Both the position numbers and the translations under genes were made by a program. Below are positions 33,479 through 45,809 of a DNA stretch of 64,000 bases, one piece after another. Origin of the DNA: Eutypa lata (Eukaryota; Ascomycota; Sordariomycetes; Xylariales; Diatrypaceae); contig JAKULF010000001.1 in NCBI GenBank assembly GCA_022661535.1, positions 3,844,001 to 3,908,000 of the forward strand, read 5' to 3'. Each line of letters opens with the position of its first letter. The first letter of the stretch is position 1. The notes under the pieces were generated by a model that had not been told where the DNA came from, made no database searches, and saw nothing but the letters and a program-made list of their open reading frames with translations.

Positions 33479-33985
33479 ATGGATCCCAAGAACAACAAAG
33501 ACGCCAAACCACCACACCCCATCCCTCCGAGCACCGAACCACCAAGCGGTTCGCACGGCCCGCAGACGATTCCCACAGCCAGCAGCAGCACAGTCTCGGC
33601 CACCAGCGCGGCGCCGCCGAAGAAGCCGTCCAAGCCCCTGATCCTAAACTGGAAGCAATGCGTACAGGGGTGGACCTTCCCACCGACGCTAGACATCCGC
33701 GTGCGGCTCCCGAAGTTCATCGCGCCGCTGCCGCTGCCGCACCCCGCGATGTGCATCCACGTGGTAGTGGACGCGCAGATCCCGCTCGGGGTGCCGTACA
33801 TCGCGAACCGGGGGGCGCTGGCGCGGCGGGCGCTGACGGCGGACACGGGGAGGGGGGAGCTCATGTACGTGAACTTCGAGCACTGCGACGCCCGGACGGA
33901 GGAGAAGCTCGGGGAGGGCCAGACCAACATCTCGGCCGGGTTCTTCGTCTGCCACCAGCGCGACATCCTGATCGTCGAGGGCTAG
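33479..33985 (+). CDS. Hypothetical protein, GC-rich orphan
   Basis: Not recognised. ATG at 33479; 168 codons to TAG at 33983-33985. The N-terminal 55 residues are Pro/Ser/Thr-rich and probably disordered (PPHPIPPSTEPPSGSHGPQT). The remainder is ordered-looking (PLILNWKQCVQGWTFPPTLD, MCIHVVVDAQIPLGVPYI, ELMYVNFEHCDARTEEKLGE). Overlapping frames are also open because of the GC content, but codon third positions favour this frame. After the TAG the frame stays open for 27 codons with similar composition (HCESTWFSRES) to another TAG, and then 12 more codons to TAA. The true C-terminus may therefore be longer. Confidence 0.5.
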   Translation: MDPKNNKDAKPPHPIPPSTEPPSGSHGPQTIPTASSSTVSATSAAPPKKPSKPLILNWKQCVQGWTFPPTLDIRVRLPKFIAPLPLPHPAMCIHVVVDAQIPLGVPYIANRGALARRALTADTGRGELMYVNFEHCDARTEEKLGEGQTNISAGFFVCHQRDILIVEG

Positions 33986-34519
33986 CGCCACTGCGAGAGC
34001 ACGTGGTTCTCGCGCGAGAGCAGGTACCCGGTCATGGCGAGGCGGGGTAACACGATCCGTGACCTCTAGCCCTGGGTCCGGGAGTTTACTGTCGTCTCTC
34101 TCCAGTAACTGAACTGCGAGGATAGGTGTTTCTTCTTTTTTTCTCTTCTTTTCGATTCGACTGCGCTTCTGTGTGCGGTTTTTGAAGGCCCATTCATTCT
34201 GGTTGGTTTACGGTAACGAGGATATAGGGAGTTCGAATTTGTTTATGCTAGCGGAAGTATCTTACGTTTAGGATACGCAGCGTTATTGGGAATTAGCAAC
34301 AGAAGGACGCTTAATAGAGAGCATAGCTCATTGGCTAATAGCAAAAATCAAATACGATTCGCCCATGGTTAGGTACTCAGTGTGATAACACAAACCTCTA
34401 ATTGCATGTGCTGAGCTATGATGGCCATCATAAGTTATAGGTACTTTGACATATCTCCACATACACATACAAACATCCAGTTGATAGTAGGCACCTATAA
34501 TTAGGTAATTAGTCCCCCA
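33986..34519. other. Convergent spacer
   Basis: Includes the possible readthrough extension of the upstream ORF (to about 34110). Otherwise nothing supported. Confidence 0.45.
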
Positions 34520-36718
34520 TCATCCAAGCCCATCAGCATCATCCTCAGCCTTCTTGATAGCGTACCCCTCCAGGAAACCACCCGGGTCGCACGTCCTCTC
34601 GAGCTCGATCTTGTTCGCCTTGACCCAGCGCCGGACGGCAGCCTTGTCGACCCTAACCCGGGGGACGGGCTTTTTGACCCCCTTTGCCGCTGCAGCCGCG
34701 CGCTTCTCATCCACGTCCTCTTCGGTAGTGGCAGCAGCAGCAGCAGCAGCAGCGTCCTCTGTGGGGATAGCAGTGGCAACAGCGGCGGCGGCGGCGGTGG
34801 TATTTACCGGGGAGGAGGAGGAAGAAGAGGAGGAGGCACCCGGTCTCGCCTCCTCCACGACGCCCATCTCGCGGAGCACGAGGAGACAATCTTCGGGGAC
34901 GATCCAGGTAGCCTTGCTACACATTTGGATATCCACGAAGCTCGTCTGAACTAACCCCGTTACCGTCTTCCCATCCTCTGCTGCTGCTGCCGCTGCTATC
35001 TTCTCCTCATCGCCATCATCTTCTTCCTCTTCTTCCCCATCTACCACCCCTGCTTCTACCGACAACGACTCAGACTCAGACTCAGACTCGGACGAGGAAG
35101 AGATCTCCAGACCCAAAAGCCAGCGCGCGATCTCGCCGGCCCAGAAGCGCTTGTAGCCCTTGCGGCCGAGCTCGGAGATGGGCTTCTCGGGCCCGCCGAG
35201 GATGCCCTCGCGGCGGGAGATCTCGTACGAGACGCCCATGAGGATGGAGCCGAGGCCCTTGCGCTGCCAGGGCGGGAACACGAGGATGCAGGCCAGGTTG
35301 TTGTTATCCCAGGACATCTTCTCCTTGGAGAAGAAGCCGACGATCTGGGGGCGGGGCGGCAGCGGTGTCGAAGAGGAGGGGGTAGCGTCTTTTTGATCTG
35401 AGTTCTGTGCCTCCAGCGCATTTTGTTGGGGTGCGGGTGGCGCTGCTCCTTGCTGGGAGGGCGGCGAGGATGTAGTAGTGTGTGGTGGCGGCGTGTAGAC
35501 TAGCAGGAAATAGTTGAACCCCGAGACGTCGAAGAAGACGGATTTGTTGTCGAGGAAGAGCTTGGCGAACAGGGAAAGATTTTGGCAGAATAACTATTTA
35601 TCAGTTAGCTTGAAGTTCGTTCATCGTATCGACATAGAAAGTGTTCAGCTCACTCTTTCGTCTTCCCCATCGACCTCCCAAATGCTCCATTCCCCCTCTT
35701 CATCTATCTTCTGTTCAATCACAGGAGGCTCTATATCAACCTTCTTCTTCCCCTTGCCTCTGACCCCTGCCGGAGCGGGGTCAACCGCAACACTCTTCAC
35801 CTTTCTCACCCCGGTCCCCTTTGGATGCGTATACACCTTCCTACCGGGTACCAGGCCCTTCCGTTCGCAGCACCGGACATGCTCCCACCAGGACACAAGC
35901 TCCTTCGAGTACTTGAAACAGCAAGGACACACATATAACCTATCCAGCATTGGCGGATCCCGCTTGCCACCGCCCATCCTAGCGCCTCCGATATCCTTAC
36001 CACCACCCGCATTTCCAGACACATCACCCAGCACCTCTTTCCCGTAGTACGAGGGATACCAGGCCTTGAAGCAGATGTTTCCCAACACGATCTTATCGAT
36101 GTTTCGATCGGAGCGTGGTGTCGGCGGCGGCTTCATTGGCTTCTCTCCGAGGGCACGCTTAGGTGTCGCGAGGGTCGTTGCTGTCGCGGCTGCCGTTGCC
36201 GAGGACGATGGTATTGGGTTGGGTGGTCTTTGCTGTTGAGCGGATGGCTTCGATGGAGGAGCGCGAGGTTGTGTTCGTGAAGATTTCGGAGGCACTTTTG
36301 GCTGTGGTGGGATATTATGACTTGGTAGAACGGTTTTCAGTGGCTGTGTGGTCGCAGCATTCGTCGGAGCTAGCGCGGATGGTCGTATATTCTCTTTAGA
36401 AGACATTGTAGACACCTGTGCGTGCTTTGAATGCCTCGTCTGTTTCACCGGTACCCCGGCGGGAGGAGCGGTGACCGTTTTCGGCGCGTCATTCTTTTTG
36501 AGACGAAGGCCTTCAGCAGCTGGTTTTGCGGCAAGAGTTTTATCAACAGGATTGGCGCGTACGCGTCCGCTTCGGAGGTGGTGCTTCTCTTCATCTAAGA
36601 GTCCTTGGGGGTTCTGTCGGGTTACTCGCCGGACTGGTTCTTGTGGTTTTGAGGGTTCCGCGGCGGCGGTGGAGTCGGTGAGGTCATCATGTGGTCTTTT
36701 TCGCTTCTGGGGTGGCAT
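34520..36718 (-). CDS. MYST-family histone acetyltransferase (Sas2-like)
   Basis: Nuclear lysine acetyltransferase. Two exons, 36718-35654 and 35593-34520, with a 60-nt intron in phase 0; 712 residues. The N-terminal 220 residues are disordered, Pro/Ala/Lys-rich and carry basic nuclear-type clusters (PPQKRKRPHDD). The MYST domain begins at IDKIVLGNICFKAWYPSYYG. The C2HC finger is YVCPCCFKYSKELVSWWEHV plus RC; then FCQNLSLFAKLFLDNKSVFF and the acetyl-CoA loop ACILVFPPWQRKGLGSILMG with SYEISRREG. The C-terminal half of the catalytic region is split by a long Ser/Glu, acidic and Ala-rich insertion and by Ser and Ala homopolymers encoded by trinucleotide repeats. The short NNLACILVFP context is more Sas2-like than Esa1-like. 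The ATG at 36718 is the first in frame. Confidence 0.85.
34733..34752. repeat. CAG/CTG trinucleotide repeat in the HAT gene
   Basis: About seven GCA/CAG units encode an Ala run on the minus strand. Neighbouring GGC and GAGGAG repeats encode further Ala and Ser runs. Confidence 0.8.
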
Positions 36719-38812
36719 TTTCAAATATGATCATCCCTATTCTGATAACTGGGAAGTTTAGTTATAATGCCTTCAAAGGGTCATTGGTATTTGCACGATC
36801 TCGTTGTCTTCTGTAGGTACAAAGTAACCTTCAACTTAAAGTTGCGATAATTACGTAATGGGGTAACAGTAGGGAAGATATCCCTGTCCACACGTGATAC
36901 CCCTGCAACTAGCCAATATCCCCTAAGTGCATGCAGAACTTAAATATCCATATAAACGTACATACCTGGCGACTTCCATAGTTGTGGTTAAAATGGTAGG
37001 CATGAAACAAAACCAGCTCACTCCCCTAAATGGATGTCTCCATGGTGAGATTACAGAATGCTACATGCATTTGTATACATTTGATTTTCTGCACTACCTA
37101 TGCTTCATAAACGTGATCAAATCATCGGCGGCAAGTGGCAAGCTGACAATCGAAGCAAGATGGATCAACTAGGCTCAGAGCCGATACTGCTCCAATATTA
37201 AATGTCACCAAGTCTTGGTATTTGATGCGTAGAAGGGTGTAAGACTCTCAGGCCAGTATCATGCATGCATGACCTTGATCTTCATGCCGTTCTACATAAT
37301 TAGGTACATTAAACTTTCGCTCTTACTGCGACCAATCAGCCTGGAAGCCGGTTTCCAAGTGCCAATTCATCGATTTCTAACCCAGGCGACATGCTGCCGT
37401 TCAATACCTTCTACGTATGGGTTCATACTGTACATTACAGGATGCTACCACATGAGAGGGATGGGACATAGCTACGATTTGTATGGGTTTCTAAATTACC
37501 CCTGAATGGGCTTCACCGAATATGTATGATGGTAATGATGGTTAGTTAGTTTGGTAGCAGTATGAACAACACTCCTAGACAACAGAAGGCTATATATATG
37601 ATAATCCCTAGACCAGAGTCAGTTGGGAAGTGATCTCTGTCAGGATAATATAACCGCCGTAACTGTAAATGCCTACCTATTACATGGATCCCTTTAGACA
37701 AGGCATCTTCAACATTGCACATCTGCTATTAGTTATACCAGAATCAACGAATTATAATATGGCCACAGGCATAGATAGACATTCTCTTGACCCATCTATG
37801 CTCCGGATCATGATGGAAAGAATAGTGGCATGGGAAGAGCAGTAAAGCCAAGGCAAGAGTTCTGAAGCAGTATACATTAAACCCACGTTCAAAATCAACC
37901 GCAGACAAATAGGGGTTTAAAGAGTTGGTTGGCTTCCAAAGTACCTAGCTATCTGGTCGACTCTCTATACGAAACCCCGAATTGGGCTGGCTAACTCTAC
38001 CTAGATGAACCCTCTCACTGCCTTACTAGGTAGCCCAGAGGATAGATAAGTAACTTAGCTAGCAGAAACAAGCACAACTCAGCGCCTCTGTTTGACCGCC
38101 CTAGGATACCTACCTACCTGCCTCCCTGTTTAACGTGCCTACCTACCTAGGTAGCTTTGCCAAACAATTAAACATACCTACATACACAACGCCCATTCAC
38201 AGAGCCATATTTGAAGAACGAAACCCAAGTCAGACAAGGGGGAAAATCAGTCTAAAAGAAGAAGAAAGGAGCCATCATTAGCATTTATCTCTTCCCTTCT
38301 CTTCCCTTCCCTTGTATTATCTACTCTATCCTCTTTTCTCTCTACCTAATTACGTTGTACAAGTATGCATGTTGCTTTGGTTCAGTTTCGTTCAGAGGGA
38401 AAGTTCCAAATAAGATAGAAAGATAAAATATTCGGTTGACATTTGGACATTTGGCTTTGTGACGGTGACGATGACGATGATGATAAGTGCAATATGTGTA
38501 GGTTGTTTGTTTTGACGGGCTTTCCTCATGTGAATAACTCATCCATTCACCTGCCCTTCCTCATCTGTCTGTCTGTCTGCCCCTATCCGACTTAACAGGT
38601 AGTCACCAACCTTCCTGCGCTGCCCGTCTTATTTCTCAAATTTTACTTGCTCTACTCATCGTAGAAACCCCCCCAACCTAAACTAACTACATAGTGCGAG
38701 GGGGGGGAACATGATTATAGACCAGTAGGCAGCGAGAATAGATAATAAAAAAGAAGCAGTGCTAAGGAGATGCCTCCCATTTCTCAAAAGAATACACAGG
38801 GTTTCCCATAGT
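36719..38812. other. Intergenic region, HAT promoter and Rpn3 3' side
   Basis: No supported gene. CCTA/TAGG-type tetranucleotide clusters are dense near 38100-38160. Confidence 0.5.
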
Positions 38813-40733
38813 TTACATGCCGTCAAAATCACCACCCAGGTCGTCCTCGTCCAAGTCACCCTCTTGTATCTCCTTTGCCATCTCCCGCTCCCTCTCCCGT
38901 GCCTCCTGAGCGTTCTTGAGCTCTAGGCGGTGTTGGTTCATGGGGAAGCGCATAGCCTGAAGGGAAAGAAACATGTACGTTAGCAACTGGACATAGAATA
39001 TATAAGTATGGGAATGGCTGGCTAGGTAACTCACTTTAACACTCTCATCGTGCAGAGAAAGACAAGCTCTGATACGGTCATGGAAGGCCTCTGCAGGCTC
39101 TCGGGTAGCATAGACGTCACCAACTTCCTTGCTCTTCATGAAGCCGTGTTCTCGATCTAGCGTCGCCTCAATGACACCATCCCGAATAGCCTTAGCGACA
39201 ATGTACTCGGCACTCTCCTCACTACCCAGATGCAAGCGAATACAGATGTCACGTAGAGAGATACGGCTGTAGCTCAGACTCATCATGCGAATACCTGTCT
39301 TGATGACATTTTGGCGGAGGCGGAGGATAAGAGTATACGTGCCATCGCGACGGAAAGTATCGGCGTGGTCGGCGATCGTTGTCTCAAAGTCCTCCAGGTT
39401 ACCTACACGGACGGCCTGCACAAGGAGGAAGTACGGGTGTAAGGCTTGTTCCATGCTCTGAGCGCGGAAGGTAGCTCGCTCTGGGATGTCACCCATCAAA
39501 AGCTCGACAACAAGCAGAAGTTTAGTAGCCGTCTGCGAGAAGCCTAGAGCACAAGAGCTCGCCGGCGCCTTACGCGTAGCAGCTGTGAGGTGCTCATGAG
39601 CCTCCGTGTATCGGAGTTGGATGGACCGGATTCGCCCCAGGTAGTACAAAAAGCGTGCAACTTGGTTGTTGGCTGCATTCTCGGGGAACTGGGTATGGGA
39701 TACGAGAAGATCGGCTTGGGAGATATGCGAGGTTAAAAGATAGTTCCGGAGAAGGAGGACGATGACCGAGGCCTGTGTGTCAATATCCTTTCGCAGAACC
39801 GCCGTCCTCAACGCGGCAAGTAGAGTAGGTCGGATAGCAACGATGGGGGACTGGGGAGACGGAGGTAACGGATGGAGCTGCTCGCAGAACAAAGAGTAAT
39901 AGAAGTACACCTTGGCTGAGAGAGAGTCCAAAGTCCGGCGGTTGAGAGACTGGATGCGATCACTAATATGTTTCGAGAAGTCAGAACCTAGCTGGAACTG
40001 CTTCGAGTCGAACAGATAGACCTGAGTTAGGATGCTCAGGAAGATGTCGATCTCTGGAATGACGTCCTTGTACTCCTTCTTAGCACCATTCTTTGCGGCA
40101 GTCTTTGGCTCGCTGTCTATCTCCATCTCCGCACTTGGCTGACGTCCGAGAGGAACATTCTGCTTTCCAATAGCGGTAAGTAAGGCTTTGGCAACATTTG
40201 AAGAGGCGGACGAAGCAGGGAAAGTCTCTGAGATGACTTGTGCGAGGATATCTGGAGTTATGCGTTTGCGCAGAGACGAAATGGATCGCAGAGCTCTCAG
40301 AGAAAATCTCGCATCGAATAGGGCAACGGCGCGGTCCAATAGTGCAAAGTTACTCTTGATATCTGTTGGTTGGATGACATGTGTTAGTTTGAGTTTCACC
40401 CGAGGATTCGATATGCACACAGCAATACATAGTGACACATTATATAGACGTACCTGTGATGGTTTGCGTAACAGGGTCAACCTTTACCTCCAGGTCTTCG
40501 GCCTTATCCGAATCACCCATGGCGACATCTCCTTCAGCATCGGGCGGCGGTGGTGCGGAGGACTGTCTTGTGCTCTTCGGAGGGGGAACAACAACAGTCA
40601 TATCTTCGCCTTCCTTGGTACCCTTCTTGCCCTTCATCGATGACTTCTCGTCGGTCATGTCAACATCTTGGTTGTTTCTGGGGACATGTTCGACCGGCTC
40701 CTTGCCGTTGGAATTAGGCGTTTTGCCAGGCAT
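38813..40733 (-). CDS. rpn3: 26S proteasome regulatory subunit Rpn3 (PSMD3)
   Basis: Lid subunit of the 19S regulatory particle with a PCI domain. Three exons: 40733-40454, 40362-39035 and 38956-38813; introns of 91 and 78 nt in phases 1 and 0; about 583 residues. The N-terminus is acidic/disordered (NNQDVDMTDEKSS). The conserved body begins at DIKSNFALLDRAVALFDARF. TPR-like helices follow (VYFYYSLFCEQLHPLPPSPQ, VARFLYYLGRIRSIQLRYTE), then the PCI region with ISLRDICIRLHLGSEESAEY and IVAKAIRDGVIEATLDREHG. The C-terminus (FPMNQHRLELKNAQEARERE and an acidic tail) matches Rpn3. Intron 2 is open in frame, so a naive translation keeps extra residues. Confidence 0.95.
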
Positions 40734-43159
40734 TATGAGATAGAGATAGGAAAAGGCGTCACGGTTGGATGGTGGACGATTACAACAGCGATGACGACGA
40801 TGGTTCTCGAACGTATCCAATCTGGTTGAAGGGTATTTTCCTCTTTTACAGGGTGGATTACGGCGACGATAGGGATGAGTTAACTTTCTTGGCTTCTCTC
40901 GGAAATCGCGCTATTTCAGTTGGCTACAATATGTTTAGCCTTCGTAAGTATTGGGCCGCGTTGGTGGTGATGCAACTCTCTAGTAAATAAAACAAATGCA
41001 GGAAAAGGAAAGAACAGTATGCAATTTCAATCCACGCACTCGAGAGGAAAAATCGCGGTTTTACCAAATGTTTGATGGCGCAAATGTAGTGATTACGAAG
41101 AGTGGAAAGATGGGGGAAATAAGTACAGTATGTATGGGTGTTGGTGATGCGAGAAAAGTGATAAGAATGGATGATGATGATGATGATGGATACTCCGGTT
41201 GATGGATCAATGTCGTTTGTGTCCGTTCAGCACTTCAGGTGCTTGCGCAGGGCCAGTGTTGGAAGTGATGCAAGGCCCGGCGAAAAAGGTGCCCGGGCCT
41301 TGTTGATGACTGTGACAGCTGTCTTACCTAACTGAATTCTCGTAGCAGCTACTCTAAGCTACTGTATTGTAGGTATGGTACAGGTACATAGGAAGATAGG
41401 GCAGGCTAGTGGCTGTTTAGGTACTGTAGAAATCAAAATCTAGTGAATGAGCTCACTATGTGTATGTAGGTAGTTTGTAGTGCTATCTATTTTATTTTAT
41501 TTGAATTGCGCACATCTGCCTGCCTGTCTGTCTATTTGGACTCTGCCTTGCCTTTTCGATCCTCTAGAGGACTGAAGGGTAGAGAAGCTTAACGAAGTAC
41601 GCCTCCGAAAAGGGATGATGACCCACCACAAGCGCCAAGCCGAAGGTACGAAGCTTGGACCAAGGATACACATGATAGCCTTAGATATTGTGCTGCTAAT
41701 GCCGGTATCATGGTACCTGAACAATGCCGGGCCCAGTCCGTATGGGTCCTCTAGTAGGTCGTGACGTTTGCGAATTGGTGCCTGTCTGCGTGCCTTCGCA
41801 CGCTGGTTGCTACTGGAGCTGTCCGAGTTCTCTTCGCCTTGGCTTGCTGTGACGATGGCGTTTAGTTACCTAGATTTGAAGGTATGTACGAAGTATTTAT
41901 GTCAATACCAAATCTGATCACTCCTAACCAACCAACGAAGCAACATTGAATATCTACCAGGTAGTATGTACGTAACAACGCATTGCAGCTTGATAAAGAA
42001 CACCTTAATAAGCCATTTTAAGCTCTATCACATAAATACCTACCTAACAGGCACCCAACCTGCCTTGCCTACCTATGCACATAGAATCAAGAGTTGCACA
42101 GAGCGACCGACAATCAGATTTACAAAGTGAATACCTACAATGTATGTAGAAGTAATATATGGATCTATCTCCAAATCATCAAACCACAGGCATAAGACCA
42201 CATGTTCGCGCAGCCAGCGAGTACTCTTAGGCACTTCATATCAACATTGAATTTCAATTTCAATATTGAGGTATGTGCCTACCTACGTACCTACCCATGC
42301 TTACCTAAGGTAAACCTGACTTGACCTGACCAGGTTCGACACCCCCCTCCATCCCCCTCCTACCAAATCAGTATGCACGATTCCCGCCATCACGTCCACC
42401 TGCCTGAGCACCCATTTCGGTCCAGGCCGACCCGCCAGCGGCACTGGGCTAGTAGGCAATTGGTCTGTCGTCATTTTCTTAGCATGCTAGGTAGGAGGTA
42501 TGTATGTATATGTAGATACCTAGGTAGTGCTCGACACAGCCAGCTACCTACCTGCCTACCTTAAACCGACCTTCATGGGGGACTGATGTCTCACCTTTTG
42601 TTCTAGATTCTCCAAGATGTCCGTCCATATTAATCTGGCAATACACCCAGCACCTTCCCTAGTATAGAGAGAGACGATGGATAGTTATAGTAGAATAGAC
42701 GCTGCATGAGCTGGTGAAGCGAACCAATGAAGAGAAGAGCATTTCAAATCACGTACAAGGCTCGAAGCACTCGTTGTAGGCATGATGTACATCTGCGTCT
42801 TGGAGTCATAGACGTGACAGAACTGAGAAGACATAATCAGTTAGTGACACAGAATGAGATTTCTAGAAAGGCAATGAAAACGTCTGCTCTAGATAGTAGC
42901 TATTCTGACTACGATGCTATATCTGAGCCTGCCTGTGCATGTGGTATCTTTTAATATGTAGCCACGCCCTAGAACGCCGGACCAGGTGTGCCAACCATGA
43001 AAGAAAACCTCCTTGCACCGTCGTCAGAAAATCATACCGATCAAACGCCGCCGCAAAAATAGAAATAACATGTCGTTCCTCATCAACTAGGAACTTTCCC
43101 TTCATTCATTAACCACTGTTGGCGTCTGCCACGTTGAATCTTGAGTCAGTGGGTTTCAC
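40734..43159. other. Intergenic region, Rpn3 promoter
   Basis: No supported gene. Clusters of CCTACCTA/TAGGTA motifs occur near 41350-41470, 42050-42070, 42270-42310 and 42510-42570. A short inverted repeat CAACATTGAA...TTCAATATTG is near 42242. Confidence 0.5.
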
Positions 43160-43162
43160 CTA

Positions 43163-43555
43163 CTCAAGGCCAGATGTGGCACGCATGGTAGAACTACTTC
43201 CAGCGACAGAGGCTCCGGTGGCAGAGGCTCCGGCGGGTGAGGCTCCAGTGACAGAGGTAGCAGCAGGACCTCCTGAAGTACCAGAACCAGAAGCACTGAC
43301 TTCAAGGGCACCACCGGCAGAGCCCAATCCGCCATTGGTAGTGCCAGCTCCAACTCTAGAGCCCGAAGTGGAACTGGGGTTAGTAGCGGTGGCAGCCGCG
43401 GCGGCCAAATTTCCCTCCTGACTACCCACAGCAAATGCAGGTCTCTTACTGACGGCAGCTGGAGCGCGCTTCCTCTTCGATTTGTTGGAGCCGCCTGCTC
43501 CAGCTCCTGCTCCTCCGTTCCGTCCTCCCTTGTTCGCGGCAGGTTGCGACGAGCC
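43163..43555 (-). other. Open frame after the TAF12 TAG (possible readthrough tail)
   Basis: 131 codons in the same frame as TAF12, from the codon after the TAG to a TAG at 43162-43160. It encodes a basic, nuclear-signal-like SNKSKRKRAPAAVSKRP and a Gly/Ala/Ser/Thr-rich repeat region (units like GASVTGASPAGASATGASVA). Whether it is translated is unknown. Confidence 0.35.
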
Positions 43556-45809
43556 CTACTTGTCGTCCTTGCCGGCGGAAGTGACCTTGGCGGCCTGGAT
43601 GGCGCTCATCTTGGCAATCCAGGAGGGGTGCGGCTGGACCTTGCGGACGGTGCGCAACTCGTCCGTCGTGTACCCCGGGATGCGGATGTTGTAGGTGCGC
43701 TCGATCGCCATCTGGAGGTCGCGGGTCTCGAGAACCTTGCTACCGCGCGCCGCCGCCAGCCTGCATGCGGTTTCGGTGACGTTATCCACGAACGCATCAG
43801 CCGCGTTGAGTGCAGCCTGCAAGTAGGTAATGAGTTAGATTTCGTTACAAAAACGCAACTTGTCACAGGATAGTAAAGAAAGTGTGATGCGAGGGGGGAC
43901 TGCGAACGGGTAGAGAACGGAAGTAGCAATCAACTAATGAATAATGGGTGATATCACTTACCTCTTCTACATCAGGAGTCATATAGTTGCCATCGATGCC
44001 TGGCTGGCCTCCGACAACCTGGCGCGTCAGCTCATCGAGCTTCTTCTTCGACATGACATGCTCCGCATCGGCATCAAAGTTGTAGGCGTTCATATTCTTC
44101 TGGATGACTGGTTGACCTTGAACACCGCCGGGAATACCCATTCCGCCGCCCAGACTAGGTCTGTTGTTGGGGACACCACCACCAACACTAACTGCGGTGG
44201 GCGGGGCAGTCGCCTTCTCGGGTAAGTTCTTGGGGATAGGCATCTTAGAATTGAGGGTAGTAGCGCTGGGCTGTTGTGGATGCGCATGTGGATGACTGGC
44301 TTGAGAGTTGTTGCTCATCATGCTATTCGATCCAGGAGTCGGGGTAACACCGTTATGAGTAGGCCCGGGTTGTGTATTAATGTTGGTCGAAGAATTGGCG
44401 CGATTTACAGCAGCAGCGTGGGTTAAAGGACGGACCGGTCCACCCGGGGCTCCTTGTTGTGGTTGTTGCGGTTGCGGTTGCGTTGCAGATTGCGGTGTCT
44501 GCACGCGAGCTGATGCCTGGGTAGGTGTTCCTGCCGATGGCATGTGAGAAGCTGAGGCTGCAGCAAGTGCTGTGTTCACCAGAGGTGGATGTGGTTGTTG
44601 TTGTGTACCAGGTTCGATTTTGACCTGTGGTTGGGGGGCAGGTGCAGGATGCGATTGTTGCTGGGCATTTGTTGTCGCTGGGGTATTAGGTGCCGCAGGA
44701 GCTGCCGACATCTGAGGTTGTCCTGTAGGTCCCTGAGGTCGATTCGCAGCAGCGATTTGTTGGCTTTTAGCGGCATCGAAAGCAGCATTTACCGAGGTAG
44801 TCGCGGTCGCGACGTGCATCGAGTTATTCGAAGCTGTCGCGGCTGGATTCTGGCCTGGCATCGGACCGGGCTGCGATCGCATCTGCTGGTTGCTATTGGG
44901 TCCCTGTCCATTCCGGCTAGCATTATTGGCCTGGGGGAACTGGATACGAACGTTCTGCACAAACTTCTGTGCCTCCGCGTGAATTCTCGTATCGTTTTCC
45001 TTTTGCTCGTTGATCTTTTTCAAGTCAATAGCGGACAAGGGTTGTCCCATCTCCTCCTTGTCTTTGATATGCTTATCAAGCCTTTGGATTCGGGTCTTAA
45101 CCTGTTCCATAGTCATGAGACTCGATGTATACCTGCTCTTAATGCTCTGGATATATTTGGCACCTTGTTCCCCTGAAGTGTTTTGAGGCAGATTCATGCT
45201 ACTCCACGGCAGGCCGTTGACATGATCCAAGATGGCCTTTGGAACTTGCGTCTGTGGAGGCCTTTGAATATTTATAGGAGCGGCATTCGGAGCCTGACCT
45301 TGGGGGTTCGATGGAGTGTTACCAATACCCTGACCCTGTGATCTATTTGGTACCATCGGCGCAGGATTCTGAGTAGGATTCATGGGATTTGGGTTTGGTT
45401 GGGTGTTTTGGCCTGGTTGCTGAAAATGAGCTACTTGTGTACCACCAGGTTGGCCAGCCTGGGCTCTCGCTGCTGCTTGCTGCTGCTGGTGCTGCTGGTG
45501 CTGGTGCTGCTGTGGATGCTGCGGTGGGTGCTGCTGTTGATGCTGTTGCTGCTGTCGCAACTGGAGACTCGAGATCTTCTTATAAACCATTCTGGAGAAC
45601 TCGGCAATCTTGTTCTTGGCGTTTATATGTGCCTGGGATTCTGGAGGATTATTCTTGACGGTTTCCCACAATGAGCGAAGACCCTCCTCGTATTTCGTGA
45701 TCTCTTCGGGCGTAAGGACAGGGAGACCTCGGAGCTGTTCTGGCTTCAGCAGGCGCATTTGCATCCCTTGCGACGACTGGCCCGGTTGGCCTTGAGGTTG
45801 AGGATTCAT
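43556..45809 (-). CDS. taf12: Transcription initiation factor TFIID/SAGA subunit TAF12
   Basis: Histone-fold subunit shared by TFIID and SAGA, pairing with TAF4 or Ada1. Exon 1 (45809-43962) and exon 2 (43816-43556) are joined in phase 0 by a 145-nt intron; 702 residues to a TAG. The first 90 residues carry [21 protein letters not shown] very long Gln/Pro/Asn-rich, disordered centre follows. The histone fold starts in the [17 protein letters not shown] segment, crosses the intron at [17 protein letters not shown] and ends with the [20 protein letters not shown] block, diagnostic of TAF12. The C-terminus [19 protein letters not shown] precedes the stop. The frame beyond the TAG is open for 131 codons. 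Confidence 0.93.

Noticed and set aside
43470..43560. A small intron starting at GTAGGG to bypass the TAF12 stop
   Set aside because: Weak donor, no branch point or pyrimidine tract; the only in-phase acceptor lies in purine-rich coding-like sequence.
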